A stretch of 37,246 nucleotides of DNA, taken from positions 1 to 37,246 of the forward strand of contig NZ_PQWB01000025.1 in the NCBI RefSeq assembly GCF_002924365.1, in the 5' to 3' direction. The translations under genes and the position numbers were made by a program. Below, piece by piece: positions 23,898 through 32,768 of the stretch. The notes under the pieces are model-generated. The model ran no database searches. It was not told where the DNA came from and was given only the letters and a program-made list of their open reading frames with translations. The stretch is from Chromobacterium alticapitis. Lineage in GTDB: Bacteria; Pseudomonadota; Gammaproteobacteria; Burkholderiales; Chromobacteriaceae. Numbering within the stretch: the stretch's first letter is position 1; every line of letters starts with the position of its first letter.

Positions 23898-25224
23898 GCT
23901 GGCGGATAGCCTGATCGCGCACTGGCCGGACGCATTGTCCGGCCTTTGCGTTTTGGAGGTTGGCTTATCCGGCGGGCTGGATTCCGCGGCGCTGCTGTCG
24001 CTGCTGGCCGAGGCGCGCGCGCGGCGGCCGGGGCTGAGCCTGTCCGCCGTGCATGTCCATCACGGCCTGAGCCCCAACGCCGACGACTGGGCCGCGCATT
24101 GCCAGGCGCTGTGCGACGCGCTGGGCGTGCCCTTGCGCATCGAGCGAGTGCAAGTGCGCGCGGGCGGCGGCGAGAGCCTGGAGGCGGCGGCGCGCGAGGC
24201 GCGTTACGCGGCTTATCGGCGTTCGGCGGCGGAGGCGATAGCGCTGGCCCACCATCAGGATGACCAGGCGGAGACCGTGCTGCTGCAGCTGTTGCGCGGC
24301 GGCGGCGTCCGGGCGCTGGCGGCCATGCCGGCGCTGCGCGAGCTGACGCCGGGCAAGCTGCTGTGGCGGCCGCTGCTGGGCTTCACCCGCGCGCAGCTTG
24401 AGGCTTATGCGCGCCAGCGGGGTTTGCGCTGGGTGGAGGATGAGAGCAACCGCGACAGCCGCTATCGGCGCAATCTGCTGCGCAACGACATTCTGCCGCT
24501 GCTGGAGCGGGCCGTGCCGCATTACCGCAGCCATCTGTGCCGCTCGGCGACGCTGCAGGCCGATGCGGCGGCCATTCTGGACGAGGTGGCGCGCGGCGAC
24601 GTGGACGCCTGCCGCGGCGAGTCCGGCTTGGACTTGCGCCGCTGGCTGGACTTGTCCGCGCCCCGGCAACGCCAGGCGCTGTTGGCCTGGCTGGGCGAGC
24701 AGGGTTGGCCGGCGCCGGAGCCTGGCGCGCTGCAGGCGTTTCAGCAGCAGCTGTGGCAGGCGGGCGAGCAGGCTTTGCCTATATTGCAGCTGCGCGGCGG
24801 CTTGCTGTTCCGCTTCGGCGGCCAGATTCAGGCCTTGCCGGATCTGGATCCTCCGGCATCCGGCACGGCTTTGCCCGATCTGAGCGGCGGCCAGCCGCAG
24901 GAACTGCCGGAATGGGGCGGCAGGCTGGAGTGGGAATGGCGCGAGCGCGGCCTGCCGGACGCCGTTCTGGCCGCTGGGCTGACGCTGCGGCCACGGCAGG
25001 GCGGCGAAAAACTGCCTTATTCCGGCGGGCGGCGGGAAGTGAAAGATGTGCTGCGCGAGGCCGGCTTGCCGCCGCCCTTGCGCCAGCGTTGGCCCTTGCT
25101 GTACGGGGCGGACGGCGATCTGCTGGCCGTGCCCGGCCTAGCGGTCTCGCACGCGGCGGCATCGGCCGCCGGCTGGTGGCCGCTATGGCGGCCGGCGCTG
25201 CGCCGGGATGCCGCCAAGTCCTGA
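23869..25224 (+). CDS. tilS: tRNA(Ile)-lysidine synthetase
   Basis: TilS attaches lysine to C34 of tRNA-Ile(CAU), so that it reads AUA as isoleucine; the enzyme is essential. The 451-aa protein has the PP-loop SGGLDS (34-39) and then [14 protein letters not shown] and [21 protein letters not shown], the N-type ATP-pyrophosphatase core. The [20 protein letters not shown] segment (about 191-210) is a TilS hallmark. The C-terminal domain contains [21 protein letters not shown], split here around residue 385. The ATG at 23869 lies inside the 3' end of accA and has no clear ribosome site, so translation is probably coupled; a later non-ATG start is possible. Confidence 0.94.
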   Translation: MAASRKTQPELADSLIAHWPDALSGLCVLEVGLSGGLDSAALLSLLAEARARRPGLSLSAVHVHHGLSPNADDWAAHCQALCDALGVPLRIERVQVRAGGGESLEAAAREARYAAYRRSAAEAIALAHHQDDQAETVLLQLLRGGGVRALAAMPALRELTPGKLLWRPLLGFTRAQLEAYARQRGLRWVEDESNRDSRYRRNLLRNDILPLLERAVPHYRSHLCRSATLQADAAAILDEVARGDVDACRGESGLDLRRWLDLSAPRQRQALLAWLGEQGWPAPEPGALQAFQQQLWQAGEQALPILQLRGGLLFRFGGQIQALPDLDPPASGTALPDLSGGQPQELPEWGGRLEWEWRERGLPDAVLAAGLTLRPRQGGEKLPYSGGRREVKDVLREAGLPPPLRQRWPLLYGADGDLLAVPGLAVSHAAASAAGWWPLWRPALRRDAAKS

Positions 25225-25241
25225 CAGGCGATTTCAATCCG

Positions 25242-25270
25242 TCAGCCGGCGCTGTCTCTCCGGCTGATTT
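25242..25270 (+). terminator. Probable terminator after tilS
   Basis: TCAGCCGG (25242-25249) pairs with CCGGCTGA (25260-25267) around a ten-base loop and is followed by only three T on the plus strand. It is 18 nt past the tilS stop. The short T tract makes this a moderate call. Confidence 0.5.
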
Positions 25271-25299
25271 CCCCAAGCCAAGCCCTAGCGCCAAGCCTC

Positions 25300-25812
25300 T
25301 CAGGCAAAAGCCTGGCCGCCGTCCAGCAGTTCCACCTTGTCGCCCAGCGCTCGCAGGGCGATCTCATGCACCATCTGGTCAACTGTGGTGCAGCAGTCGC
25401 GCAAGACTTTTACTTGGTAGGGATCGGCGGCGCGCGACAGCGCGGTATGGGTCACGCAGTTCTGCGTCATCATGCCGGCTATCAGTAGGCTGTCCACCTT
25501 AAATTCTTTGAGCAGGGCGTCCAGCGTGGTGTCGAGGAAGGCGTCGGCATGGCTTTTCACCACCACCGGCGCGTCGGGCGCGGCGGCCAGCACTTGCGGG
25601 TGGATCTGGACGCCGTGGGTATCCGGCGCGAAGAACGGCGAGGCGGCGCTGGCGGCGATATGCTGGACATGGATGACCGGCATGCCCTGGCGTCGGGCCT
25701 GCTCGATGGCGCGCAAGGTGTTGGCCAGCGTCTGCTCGGTATTCCACAGCGGGTATTTGCCATTGGGGAAATAGTCGTTTTGCAGGTCGATGATCAGCAG
25801 GGCGGTAGTCAT
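25300..25812 (-). CDS. Isochorismatase-family cysteine hydrolase
   Basis: This 170-aa protein belongs to the isochorismatase-like cysteine hydrolases, which include nicotinamidases and other amidases. The triad is D9 in LLIIDLQNDYF, K86 in VVVKSHADAF and C119 in TQNCVTHTALS. The cis-peptide region GMMTQNCV is typical. No metal-binding set characteristic of PncA is evident, so nicotinamidase is unlikely; the substrate is unknown. The open frame continues far upstream, to 26988, but that part is antisense to the AraC gene and not real. The ATG at 25812 faces the divergent AraC-type gene across 111 bp, which suggests that the regulator controls it. Confidence 0.88.
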   Translation of the reverse strand: MTTALLIIDLQNDYFPNGKYPLWNTEQTLANTLRAIEQARRQGMPVIHVQHIAASAASPFFAPDTHGVQIHPQVLAAAPDAPVVVKSHADAFLDTTLDALLKEFKVDSLLIAGMMTQNCVTHTALSRAADPYQVKVLRDCCTTVDQMVHEIALRALGDKVELLDGGQAFA

Positions 25813-25923
25813 GCGGCGCGTCCTCAGTAAGTGCGATGCCTTGATTATGTGCCGCGCCCGTCTTGGCGAAGAGTGGCCCAGGTGACACAATTCGATCACA
25901 TCAGGCCAATCGGGAGTGTGGGG

Positions 25924-26871
25924 ATGGAAAGGCGCGGCGTCGCGGTGCTGGCGTTCGATGGCATCAGTCCGTTTCATTTGTCGGTGCCGTGCATGGTGCT
26001 GGGCGAGCTGTCGCCGGACGCGGACGGGCTGAAGGTTTGCGCGGCGCGGCCGGGCATGCTGGGCACCAGCGCGGGGTTTTCCTTGCTGGTGGAGCATGGG
26101 CTGGAGGCCTTGCGGCAGGCCGAGGTGATCATCGTGCCCAGTTGGCTGGGGCCTGCGCATGGCGCCGATGCGGACTTGCTGCAGGCATTGCGCGAGGCGC
26201 ACGCCGACGGCGCGCAACTGGTGGGGCTGTGCCTGGGCGCTTGCGTGTTGGCGGAGGCGGGCTTGCTGGACGGCAGGCGCGCCACCACGCACTGGGCGTA
26301 TGCCGATGAGTTTGCCCGGCGGTATCCGGCGGTGCGGCTGGACCCGGATGTCTTGTACGTGGAGGATGGCCAGGCGCTGACTTCGGCCGGCACCGCGGCC
26401 GCGATAGATTGTTGCCTGCACATGCTGCGTCAGCGCCGCGGCGTGGAGGAGGCCAATCGGGTGGCGCGGCGGTTGGTGGTGGCGCCGCATCGCCAGGGCG
26501 GCCAGGCGCAATTCATCGAGCAGCCCTTGCCCAAGGCGGAGCGCGACGCCCGGCTGGGCGGGCTGCTGGACTGGGTGCGCGCGCGCCTGCGCGACGAACA
26601 TACGCTGGACAGCCTGGCAGCGCGGATGGCGATGAGCCGGCGCACTTTCTCCCGCCATTTTCATGCCATGACCGGCGCCACCCTGGGCGAATGGCTGGCC
26701 GAGGAGCGCCTGGCGCTGAGTCAGCGGCTGCTGGAGACTGGCAGCCTGTCCATCGAGCAAGTGGCCGAGCAGGCCGGGCTGGGCTCGGCCGTGTCGCTGC
26801 GCCGCTTGTACCGGCAAAGGCTGGGCGTGTCGCCCGCCGCCTGGCGGCAGGCTTTCCGCGGGGCGGGCTGA
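25924..26871 (+). CDS. GATase1-like AraC-family transcriptional regulator (FtrA/GlxA type)
   Basis: This 315-aa regulator joins an N-terminal DJ-1/PfpI-like domain (about 5-170) to a C-terminal AraC/XylS double helix-turn-helix (about 225-312). The first domain shows GVAVLAFDGISPFHLSVP and the nucleophile-elbow region GLCLGACVLAEAGLLDGR with C103, as in FtrA and GlxA. The second shows LAARMAMSRRTFSRHFHAMTG and QVAEQAGLGSAVSLRRLYRQ. The ATG at 25924 has GGGAG 7 nt upstream; the frame opens earlier at 25831. It is divergent from the isochorismatase-type hydrolase. Its stop is one base from the stop of the convergent protease gene, leaving no room for a separate terminator. Confidence 0.92.
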   Translation: MERRGVAVLAFDGISPFHLSVPCMVLGELSPDADGLKVCAARPGMLGTSAGFSLLVEHGLEALRQAEVIIVPSWLGPAHGADADLLQALREAHADGAQLVGLCLGACVLAEAGLLDGRRATTHWAYADEFARRYPAVRLDPDVLYVEDGQALTSAGTAAAIDCCLHMLRQRRGVEEANRVARRLVVAPHRQGGQAQFIEQPLPKAERDARLGGLLDWVRARLRDEHTLDSLAARMAMSRRTFSRHFHAMTGATLGEWLAEERLALSQRLLETGSLSIEQVAEQAGLGSAVSLRRLYRQRLGVSPAAWRQAFRGAG

Positions 26872-26872
26872 G

Positions 26873-29800
26873 TCAGAAGCCCTGGTAATGCGAGCCCTGG
26901 GCGCCGCCGGCGGGCGCCTGCGGCGGCGCGGCCGGCGTCTTGGCCATGCCTTGCCGCAGGTAGCGGATGGCGGCTTCCAGCTGGGCATCCTGTCCCTGGA
27001 AGGCAGCCCAAGGGAGATTGTCCACCGCGATGTCCGGTTTCACCCCGCGGCCTTCCACCACCCATTGCCGGCTGCCATCGGGCGCCGTAATGAATTGGGG
27101 AGACTGGGCGGCGCGGGCGATGCCCAGGTCTCGGCTCCCGTTCTGGTCGCTCAGCCACATGCCGGCGCCGGCGGTCGGCATGCCTATCAGCGTGGCGATG
27201 CCCAGCCGCTGCAGGCCCAGGGCGAAGGTTTCGCCGTCTGAATAGGTGTCGCCGTCTATCAGCGCCACCACTTTGCCGCGGAAGGCATAGGGCGGGTTCG
27301 GCTCGGCGACGGATTGATTGCCGCTCTGCCACCATACCCAGACGCGGCGCAGCAGCTTCTCCAGCAGCCAGCGGTCGATATTGCCGCCATTGTTATGGCG
27401 CAAATCCAGGATCAAGCCTTCGCGGTCGAACACCGGGTAGTATTCGCGCGCCCAGCGCGCGGCGTCGTCCTTGCCCATGGCCTGCAAGTGCAGGTAGCCG
27501 ATGCGGCCTGCCGATTGCTGTTCCACCATGCTGCGGCGTTGTTCTTCCCAGCCCAGGTAGCGCAGTTGGCGATCGCGCGCCAGGCTGACCGGCCGCACGA
27601 TGGCTTGGCGGCTGGCGCCGCCGCGGTTGATCTGCAGCAGCACCTGCTTGCCCGCCTGGCCGCGCAGCGCGCTGGCCAGCGCGTACTCGCTGGGCAGGGC
27701 CTGGCCGTTGACGCGCGCGATCACGTCGCCGACGCGGACATCGGCTTCCGGCTGCGCCAGAGGGGAGCGCTCTTCCAGCAGCTCCGGGTCGCCGTTCCAG
27801 ATCGCCGTCACTTCCAGCCCGCCGGGGGCGCGGCGCAGGTCGGCCGCCAGTTGGCCGACGGACGTGTCGGGCTTGGCCGCGTCTTGCGCGCGGATGCCGA
27901 CCTGGCTGTGCTGGATGCCGACAGTGGCTATCATCTGCGCCAGCACGTCGTTCAGCTCCTGGCGGGTCGTCACTTTGTCCGCCAAAGGCGCGAAGCGGCG
28001 GCGCGCGGCCTCCCAGTCTACGGCGCGCATGGTGGCCAGATGCACCGTGTCGCGGTGCATGCGCCAGGTGTCGGCGAAGATCTGCCGCCATTCGGCGCGC
28101 GGGTCCAGGGGCAGGCTCCAGTCCTTCAGGCTGACGGCGTATTTGTCCATTTCCTTGGGCATTTTTTCGCCGGCCGGCACCACGGCCAGGCTGGGCTGGC
28201 CGCCTTCCTCGCGCACCAGCAGCAGTTTCTTGCGGTCCGCGGACTGGCGGTATTCCTTGATACCTTCGGCGAAGACCTCCGGTTTGGATGGCGTGGGGTT
28301 GGGGGCCTCGATGGACAGGGAGAGTAGTTGCTTCAGCTTGGCTTCAGGGGTGGCGGCGCGAGTGAAGTAGAGCCGCTTGTCGTCTGCCTTGAGGCTGTCG
28401 TAATTGCCTGCTTCCAGCGGCGCCTCGTACAGGCGGCGGCGGAAGCCGTTGTCCAGCCGCACCGGCTTGGGGCTCTTCTTGGCGTCCTTGCCCTTGTCTT
28501 CCTTGTTCTCGCTGTCGCCGCTTTCGCCCTTGTCTTCGCCGGCGTCCTTGCCAGCCAGCTCGTCTTTGGGCTGGAAGGGCCAGCGCGCCGATGCGTCCAG
28601 CATCAGGCCGTAGATCTTGGTTTGCTTGTTGAAGTAGGGCGCGGGATCGCGCTGGCCCCAGGGGCTGGAGACTTCGGAATCCAGATTGCGGTCGCTGAGG
28701 AAGTACAGCGTCTTGCCGTCCGGCGCAAAGGCTGGGCTGCGCGCGTGGTAGCGGTCGCTGCTCAGCGGAAAATGCTGCCGGCTCTGGCTGTCGTAGAGCC
28801 AGAGCTGGGAGAATTCGTTGGCCGCGTCGGCCCCGTAGGCCAGGTAGCGGCTGTCCGGCGACCAGGCGAAGTCGGCGTAGCCGCCGCGCGGCAACTGGCG
28901 CAGCAGCCTGCGCTCGCCGCTGTCCAGGTTCAGCAGCCACAGCCGGCGGCGGCCGTCGCTATAGACCAGCTTCTTGCCGTCGGGCGCGGCCAGCGGCTGT
29001 TCGATGGGCGAGTCGCCGCCATGGCTGATCTGATGCATGGCGCCGCCGGTTCGGCTGTCGGCGCGCCAGAATTCCTGCTCGCCGCTCTTGTCGCTGGTCA
29101 GCAGCAGCGATTTGCCGTCGGCGCTGAAGCTCAGTTCGCGCGCGCGCTGCGCGCCGTCGGTCAGCACGTCGGCGCGGCGGCCTGAGCCGACCGGAAACAC
29201 CGAGACATAGCCGCGAGCCTGCACCGCGACGCGATCGCCATTGGGCGACAGCGCCAGCGCGGAGACGTAGTTGAGCGGGTTGTTGATCATCTGCGGCCGC
29301 AACTGTTCGAAATCCGAATTCAACTGAATGGCTAGTTCTTGATCGGCGCCGGTTTGCGGGTCCAGCACATGGATGGCGCCGGCTTGGGTGTAGACGATGC
29401 GGTCATGGCCGGGCGCGGCGTACAGGTTGGCGTCTCGGACTTCGAAGTCGCGGTAATGGGTCAGCTCGCGGCTGTCGGCCAGCGCGCCGCTGGCAGCCAG
29501 CCGGCCCTGCCACAGATTCAGCCGCCCGCCCTTGTCGCTGAGGAAGTAGACTTGATCGCCGACGCACATCGGTTGGCGGCTGGTGCCGGGGTGGCCGGGG
29601 AAGGCGGGCCTGGCCTCCTGGCCTGGCTGCCAGCTCCATAGTTGCTGCCGCAGCCCGCCGACATAGCCGATCACGTTGTCGCTGGGCTGCGCTTCGCGCG
29701 CAAACACGGTGGGATGGCCTTGGCCGTCCAGGCAGGCTTCGGCGGCCTGGGCCAATGGGATCGGCTCGCGCTGGCCGCTGGCGGGGTCTAGCAGGTAGAG

Positions 29801-30238
29801 CCGGGTGTCCGGCTTGCCGCTGTAGCGGCTGCTGGCCACCAGCACTCTGCCGTCGCGGCTCCAGCCCTGAACCTTGACGCCGCGGTCGCCGTCTATGGTC
29901 AGCCGGCGGGTGGGGCCGCCTTCCGCCGGCATCACATAGACTTCCGGCGCGCCGTCGTAACGGCCGACGAAGGCCAGCCAGCGGCCATCCGCGGATAAGG
30001 CGGGATAGCTTGGGTCGGCCGCGCCGCCGGTTAGCCGGCGGGCCGCGCCGCCTTCATAAGGCACGCGCCACAAATGGCCATCGGCGACGAAGACGATGCC
30101 GTCGCGGCCGGCGGTTGCCTGGCGGAAATAGCCGAGCTTCGCGCCATCTATGGAGGAAGGGCCGGCGGGGAGGGCGGCGAAAGCCTGGCTTAGGGCTAGA
30201 TTCAGGACGAGCAGGGTGACGGAAAGGCGGGGGCGCAA
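26873..30238 (-). CDS. Exported Tricorn-type serine protease (S41 family)
   Basis: This is a large protease of 1121 aa related to archaeal Tricorn and its bacterial homologues. A signal peptide (MRPRLSVTLLVLNLALSQAFA) sends it out of the cytoplasm. Two beta-propeller regions follow (about 35-330 and 330-590), with many WD-like blades such as YPALSADGRWLAFVGRYDG. An acidic, lysine-rich linker lies near 560-590. The C-terminal part has a PDZ domain (about 800-880) and the catalytic core: H777 (GIQHSQV), S1000 (TYSDGET) and E1062 (VVEGRG). The spacing matches Tricorn, but the serine before the histidine is Gln here. The start is a TTG at 30238 with GGAGA 7 nt upstream; the nearby ATG is out of frame. 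It is downstream of a TonB receptor gene. Confidence 0.92.
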   Translation of the reverse strand: MRPRLSVTLLVLNLALSQAFAALPAGPSSIDGAKLGYFRQATAGRDGIVFVADGHLWRVPYEGGAARRLTGGAADPSYPALSADGRWLAFVGRYDGAPEVYVMPAEGGPTRRLTIDGDRGVKVQGWSRDGRVLVASSRYSGKPDTRLYLLDPASGQREPIPLAQAAEACLDGQGHPTVFAREAQPSDNVIGYVGGLRQQLWSWQPGQEARPAFPGHPGTSRQPMCVGDQVYFLSDKGGRLNLWQGRLAASGALADSRELTHYRDFEVRDANLYAAPGHDRIVYTQAGAIHVLDPQTGADQELAIQLNSDFEQLRPQMINNPLNYVSALALSPNGDRVAVQARGYVSVFPVGSGRRADVLTDGAQRARELSFSADGKSLLLTSDKSGEQEFWRADSRTGGAMHQISHGGDSPIEQPLAAPDGKKLVYSDGRRRLWLLNLDSGERRLLRQLPRGGYADFAWSPDSRYLAYGADAANEFSQLWLYDSQSRQHFPLSSDRYHARSPAFAPDGKTLYFLSDRNLDSEVSSPWGQRDPAPYFNKQTKIYGLMLDASARWPFQPKDELAGKDAGEDKGESGDSENKEDKGKDAKKSPKPVRLDNGFRRRLYEAPLEAGNYDSLKADDKRLYFTRAATPEAKLKQLLSLSIEAPNPTPSKPEVFAEGIKEYRQSADRKKLLLVREEGGQPSLAVVPAGEKMPKEMDKYAVSLKDWSLPLDPRAEWRQIFADTWRMHRDTVHLATMRAVDWEAARRRFAPLADKVTTRQELNDVLAQMIATVGIQHSQVGIRAQDAAKPDTSVGQLAADLRRAPGGLEVTAIWNGDPELLEERSPLAQPEADVRVGDVIARVNGQALPSEYALASALRGQAGKQVLLQINRGGASRQAIVRPVSLARDRQLRYLGWEEQRRSMVEQQSAGRIGYLHLQAMGKDDAARWAREYYPVFDREGLILDLRHNNGGNIDRWLLEKLLRRVWVWWQSGNQSVAEPNPPYAFRGKVVALIDGDTYSDGETFALGLQRLGIATLIGMPTAGAGMWLSDQNGSRDLGIARAAQSPQFITAPDGSRQWVVEGRGVKPDIAVDNLPWAAFQGQDAQLEAAIRYLRQGMAKTPAAPPQAPAGGAQGSHYQGF

Positions 30239-30274
30239 TGCATTTCTCCGGAGGGCGGGGCGTCAGGGAGAAAC

Positions 30275-30303
30275 ATGATGCGGCATGTCAGTTGTTATGA
30301 CAA
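30275..30303 (-). promoter_or_regulatory. Likely promoter of the Tricorn-type protease gene
   Basis: On the minus strand TTGTCA (30303-30298) and CATCAT (30280-30275) are 17 nt apart. The -35 box matches the consensus at five of six positions and the -10 at four. It lies just beyond the terminator of the TonB receptor gene and about 37 nt before the TTG start. Confidence 0.5.
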
Positions 30304-30326
30304 TGTTGTTTTCGGAGCGGGGCGAG

Positions 30327-30417
30327 AAAAAGCCGGGGAGGGGTCGTCAGCAACCCGCTTTGGCCTCGAAAGGCCGCGCGGGCGCTGCGCGGAGCCATCC
30401 CCGGCGGGATGTTGCTG
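30327..30417 (-). terminator. Terminator with interleaved stems after the TonB receptor gene
   Basis: On the minus strand GCCGGGGA (30405-30398) pairs with TCCCCGGC (30339-30332), followed by TTTTTC, as in a rho-independent terminator. A second stem overlaps it: CAGCAAC (30417-30411) plus CCGC pairs with GCGG plus GTTGCTG (30358-30348). A small GGCC/GGCC hairpin sits between them (30362-30375). The two long stems are interleaved, so they either exclude each other or form a pseudoknot. Confidence 0.6.
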
Positions 30418-30419
30418 GC

Positions 30420-32768
30420 TTAGAAGTCCACCTGCATCGTCACCGAGGCGCTGCGCGGCGCGCCGAGGTTGTAGCGCACGGTGTCGGCCGCATTGACCTT
30501 GGACGAGGTGGGGATGCGGTAGCTGGTGTTGAACATATTGCTGAGGTTCAGTTTCAGCGTCGGATTCTTCAGCACGCCCATATTGCCGAAGCGATAGCCG
30601 GCGTCCAGATCCACCGTGGTGTATTCCGGGACCACCTCGTCATTGACCAGGGTGGCGAACTGCTTGCCGGTGTGCTTGACGTCGGTGCGGACATACCAGG
30701 CGCCCGGGGCGTACTGCAGCGACAGCGCGGCCATCCAGCGCGGCGTCAGCGGGAAGTCATTGCCCTGGGTCTGCAACACGGTGTTGTTGCCGGACGAATC
30801 CTTCCAGTTCAGATTGTTTTCAATCTCGCTGTGGTTGCTGGTGAAGGAAGCGTATGCGCTCCAGCCCTTGACCGGCACGGTGCCCAGCTCGAACTCGCCG
30901 CCCCAGGTGTGCACGCCGCCGGCGTTGATATTGACCGATTTCAGGGTCACCGGATCATACGAGTTGGCTTGGCGGTTGCTGAAGTCGACGTTGAACAGCG
31001 AGCCGCTGAAGGTCAGCAGATCGCCCTGCCAGCGGTAGCCCAGGTCGGTGTTGACCGAAGTTTCCGGCGTCACGTCGTTGGTCAGCACCACTTGGCCGTT
31101 GATCACCTGCACATTGCCGTTGCTGCTGCTGTAGGCGTAGTTCGGCACTGCGCGGTAGTTCTTGGTGACGTTGAAGAACATCTGCTGCTTGGGCGTCAGG
31201 AAATAGCGCACGCCGAAGCTGGGCAGAGTCTCGCGGTAGGTCCGGCTGATGGTGTAGTCGTAAGCGGCCGGGCAGGCGGTTTTGCCGGAACAGCCATCGT
31301 TGGCGTGGTTGGTGAAGTCTCGCTTGATCTGCGGCGTGCGCAGGCCGGCGTTGAAGCTCAGGCGGTCGTCCAGGAAGTTGAAGGTGCCGATGGCGAACAG
31401 CTGGGTAGCGGTGCTGACGGTGTCCCAATCGCGATACTGATACAGGCGGCCATCTGGACGAGTGATCAGATTCGACTGCATCCACGGGTCGGTCGGACTG
31501 CCGTCTGCATTGGTTGGGGTTTCCTGGCCGGTTTGGATGTGCTGGGCGCGCTCATACCAGACGCCTGCCTGCAGCAGGTGGTTGCCCCAGCTCTGCTCCA
31601 TGGTGAGGGTGATGCCTGGGCGGCGGGTGCGGGTGATGCTGCTGCCGTTGACCACGATGGTGTCTAGTGTGTCGCCGTCGCCGTTCAAGTCTTTGGCCGC
31701 CGTGTTGGTGTGGGTGGCGGCGTTCAGAAAGCCGTTTTCTGCTTGAGTTTGTTGGCTGATGGAGCCGCCGTAGCCGTACCAGAAATAGGGCTGGATCTTG
31801 AGGCGGGTGTCCGCGCTCAGTTTCAGCACGGCGTCTACCTTGGCGATCACGTTTTCGAACGGATTCTGCTGTAACTGATAGTAGCTGGGGTTAGGGCCGG
31901 TTTCCTTCTGCGTGGTGCCGAACTGCGGCGGCAGATGGCCGGGGACGAAGCTGGTCGAGTAGTCGTAGTTGTAGCCGGTCTGCTGCAGTTGTTGCAGCGT
32001 CGGCGTGCCGAAACTGTTGCCGATCTGGCGGTTGTACAGCACGGAGGCGTTGATGTAGCCGCCGCTGAAGTCATAGCGCAGGCCGGTGTCCACGTGGTCG
32101 CGCTTCATGCCGCCGGCACCCTTCCATTTATCCACTTCGCTGTGCGAATAGCTGACGAAGGCGCGAGCCTTGTTGTCGGCGAACAGGCCGGTATCGCCGC
32201 GCACATAGGTGCGTTGCAGGCGGTTGCTGCCCAGGCTCTGGGCGAAGCGCACGCGGCGCTCCTTTTCCGGGTCGCAGGTGACAAAACTCATATTGCCGCC
32301 GCTGGCGCCCATGTGCGGGGCGTCGGTATCGCTGGAGCCTTGAGTCACCGAGCCTTGGCACAGGTTTTCCAGGTCGACGAATTCCTGCGGGTAGACCGCG
32401 TAGCTGCCCGAGTCATTGACCGGCACGCCGTTGATGGTGACGCCGATCTGGTCCGAATTGAAGCCGCGTATGGTCAGCGCGCCGCCGAACATGCCGGAGT
32501 TGTCCTGGCTGGAGGCGTTGACGCCGGGCAGCATATTGATGCCCTGGTAGATGTTGGACGTCGGGCTTTGCTTCTCCAGCGCGGCTTTGTTGACGTCGCT
32601 GCGCGCGCGCGCGCCGTCCTGTTGTTGCAGCAGCCCCACGCCCAGCTTGTCGCCGGCGCCGGTGATGGTGACGGTTTGCAGCTGGGTTTCCTCGGCGAAT
32701 GCGGCTTGGCTGGCTAGCGCGGCGAGCACGGCCAGGGTCAAAGGCCGCATGAGTGCTTTCTTATGCAT
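30420..32768 (-). CDS. TonB-dependent outer-membrane receptor
   Basis: This 782-aa receptor takes up a large ligand such as a siderophore, cofactor or sugar across the outer membrane with TonB energy. A signal peptide (to about AAFA, residue 25) is followed by a plug domain (about 50-170) with INMLPGVNASSQDNSGMFGG, split at the conserved IRGFNSDQIGVTINGVPV. The rest is a 22-strand barrel ending in the outer-membrane C-terminal phenylalanine (VTMQVDF). The segment LQTVTITG near the mature N-terminus may hold the TonB box. The ligand cannot be inferred; the NGVPVNDSGSYAVYPQEFVDLEN plug form occurs in receptors next to varied systems. The ATG has AGGAAAT upstream. It is followed by a terminator and the Tricorn-type protease gene. 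Confidence 0.93.
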   Translation of the reverse strand: MHKKALMRPLTLAVLAALASQAAFAEETQLQTVTITGAGDKLGVGLLQQQDGARARSDVNKAALEKQSPTSNIYQGINMLPGVNASSQDNSGMFGGALTIRGFNSDQIGVTINGVPVNDSGSYAVYPQEFVDLENLCQGSVTQGSSDTDAPHMGASGGNMSFVTCDPEKERRVRFAQSLGSNRLQRTYVRGDTGLFADNKARAFVSYSHSEVDKWKGAGGMKRDHVDTGLRYDFSGGYINASVLYNRQIGNSFGTPTLQQLQQTGYNYDYSTSFVPGHLPPQFGTTQKETGPNPSYYQLQQNPFENVIAKVDAVLKLSADTRLKIQPYFWYGYGGSISQQTQAENGFLNAATHTNTAAKDLNGDGDTLDTIVVNGSSITRTRRPGITLTMEQSWGNHLLQAGVWYERAQHIQTGQETPTNADGSPTDPWMQSNLITRPDGRLYQYRDWDTVSTATQLFAIGTFNFLDDRLSFNAGLRTPQIKRDFTNHANDGCSGKTACPAAYDYTISRTYRETLPSFGVRYFLTPKQQMFFNVTKNYRAVPNYAYSSSNGNVQVINGQVVLTNDVTPETSVNTDLGYRWQGDLLTFSGSLFNVDFSNRQANSYDPVTLKSVNINAGGVHTWGGEFELGTVPVKGWSAYASFTSNHSEIENNLNWKDSSGNNTVLQTQGNDFPLTPRWMAALSLQYAPGAWYVRTDVKHTGKQFATLVNDEVVPEYTTVDLDAGYRFGNMGVLKNPTLKLNLSNMFNTSYRIPTSSKVNAADTVRYNLGAPRSASVTMQVDF

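Noticed and set aside
25813-26988. A long minus-strand open frame continuing upstream of the isochorismatase-type gene
   Set aside because: It is antisense to the AraC-type regulator, Arg/Gln/Pro-rich and without homology features; a GC-rich shadow frame.
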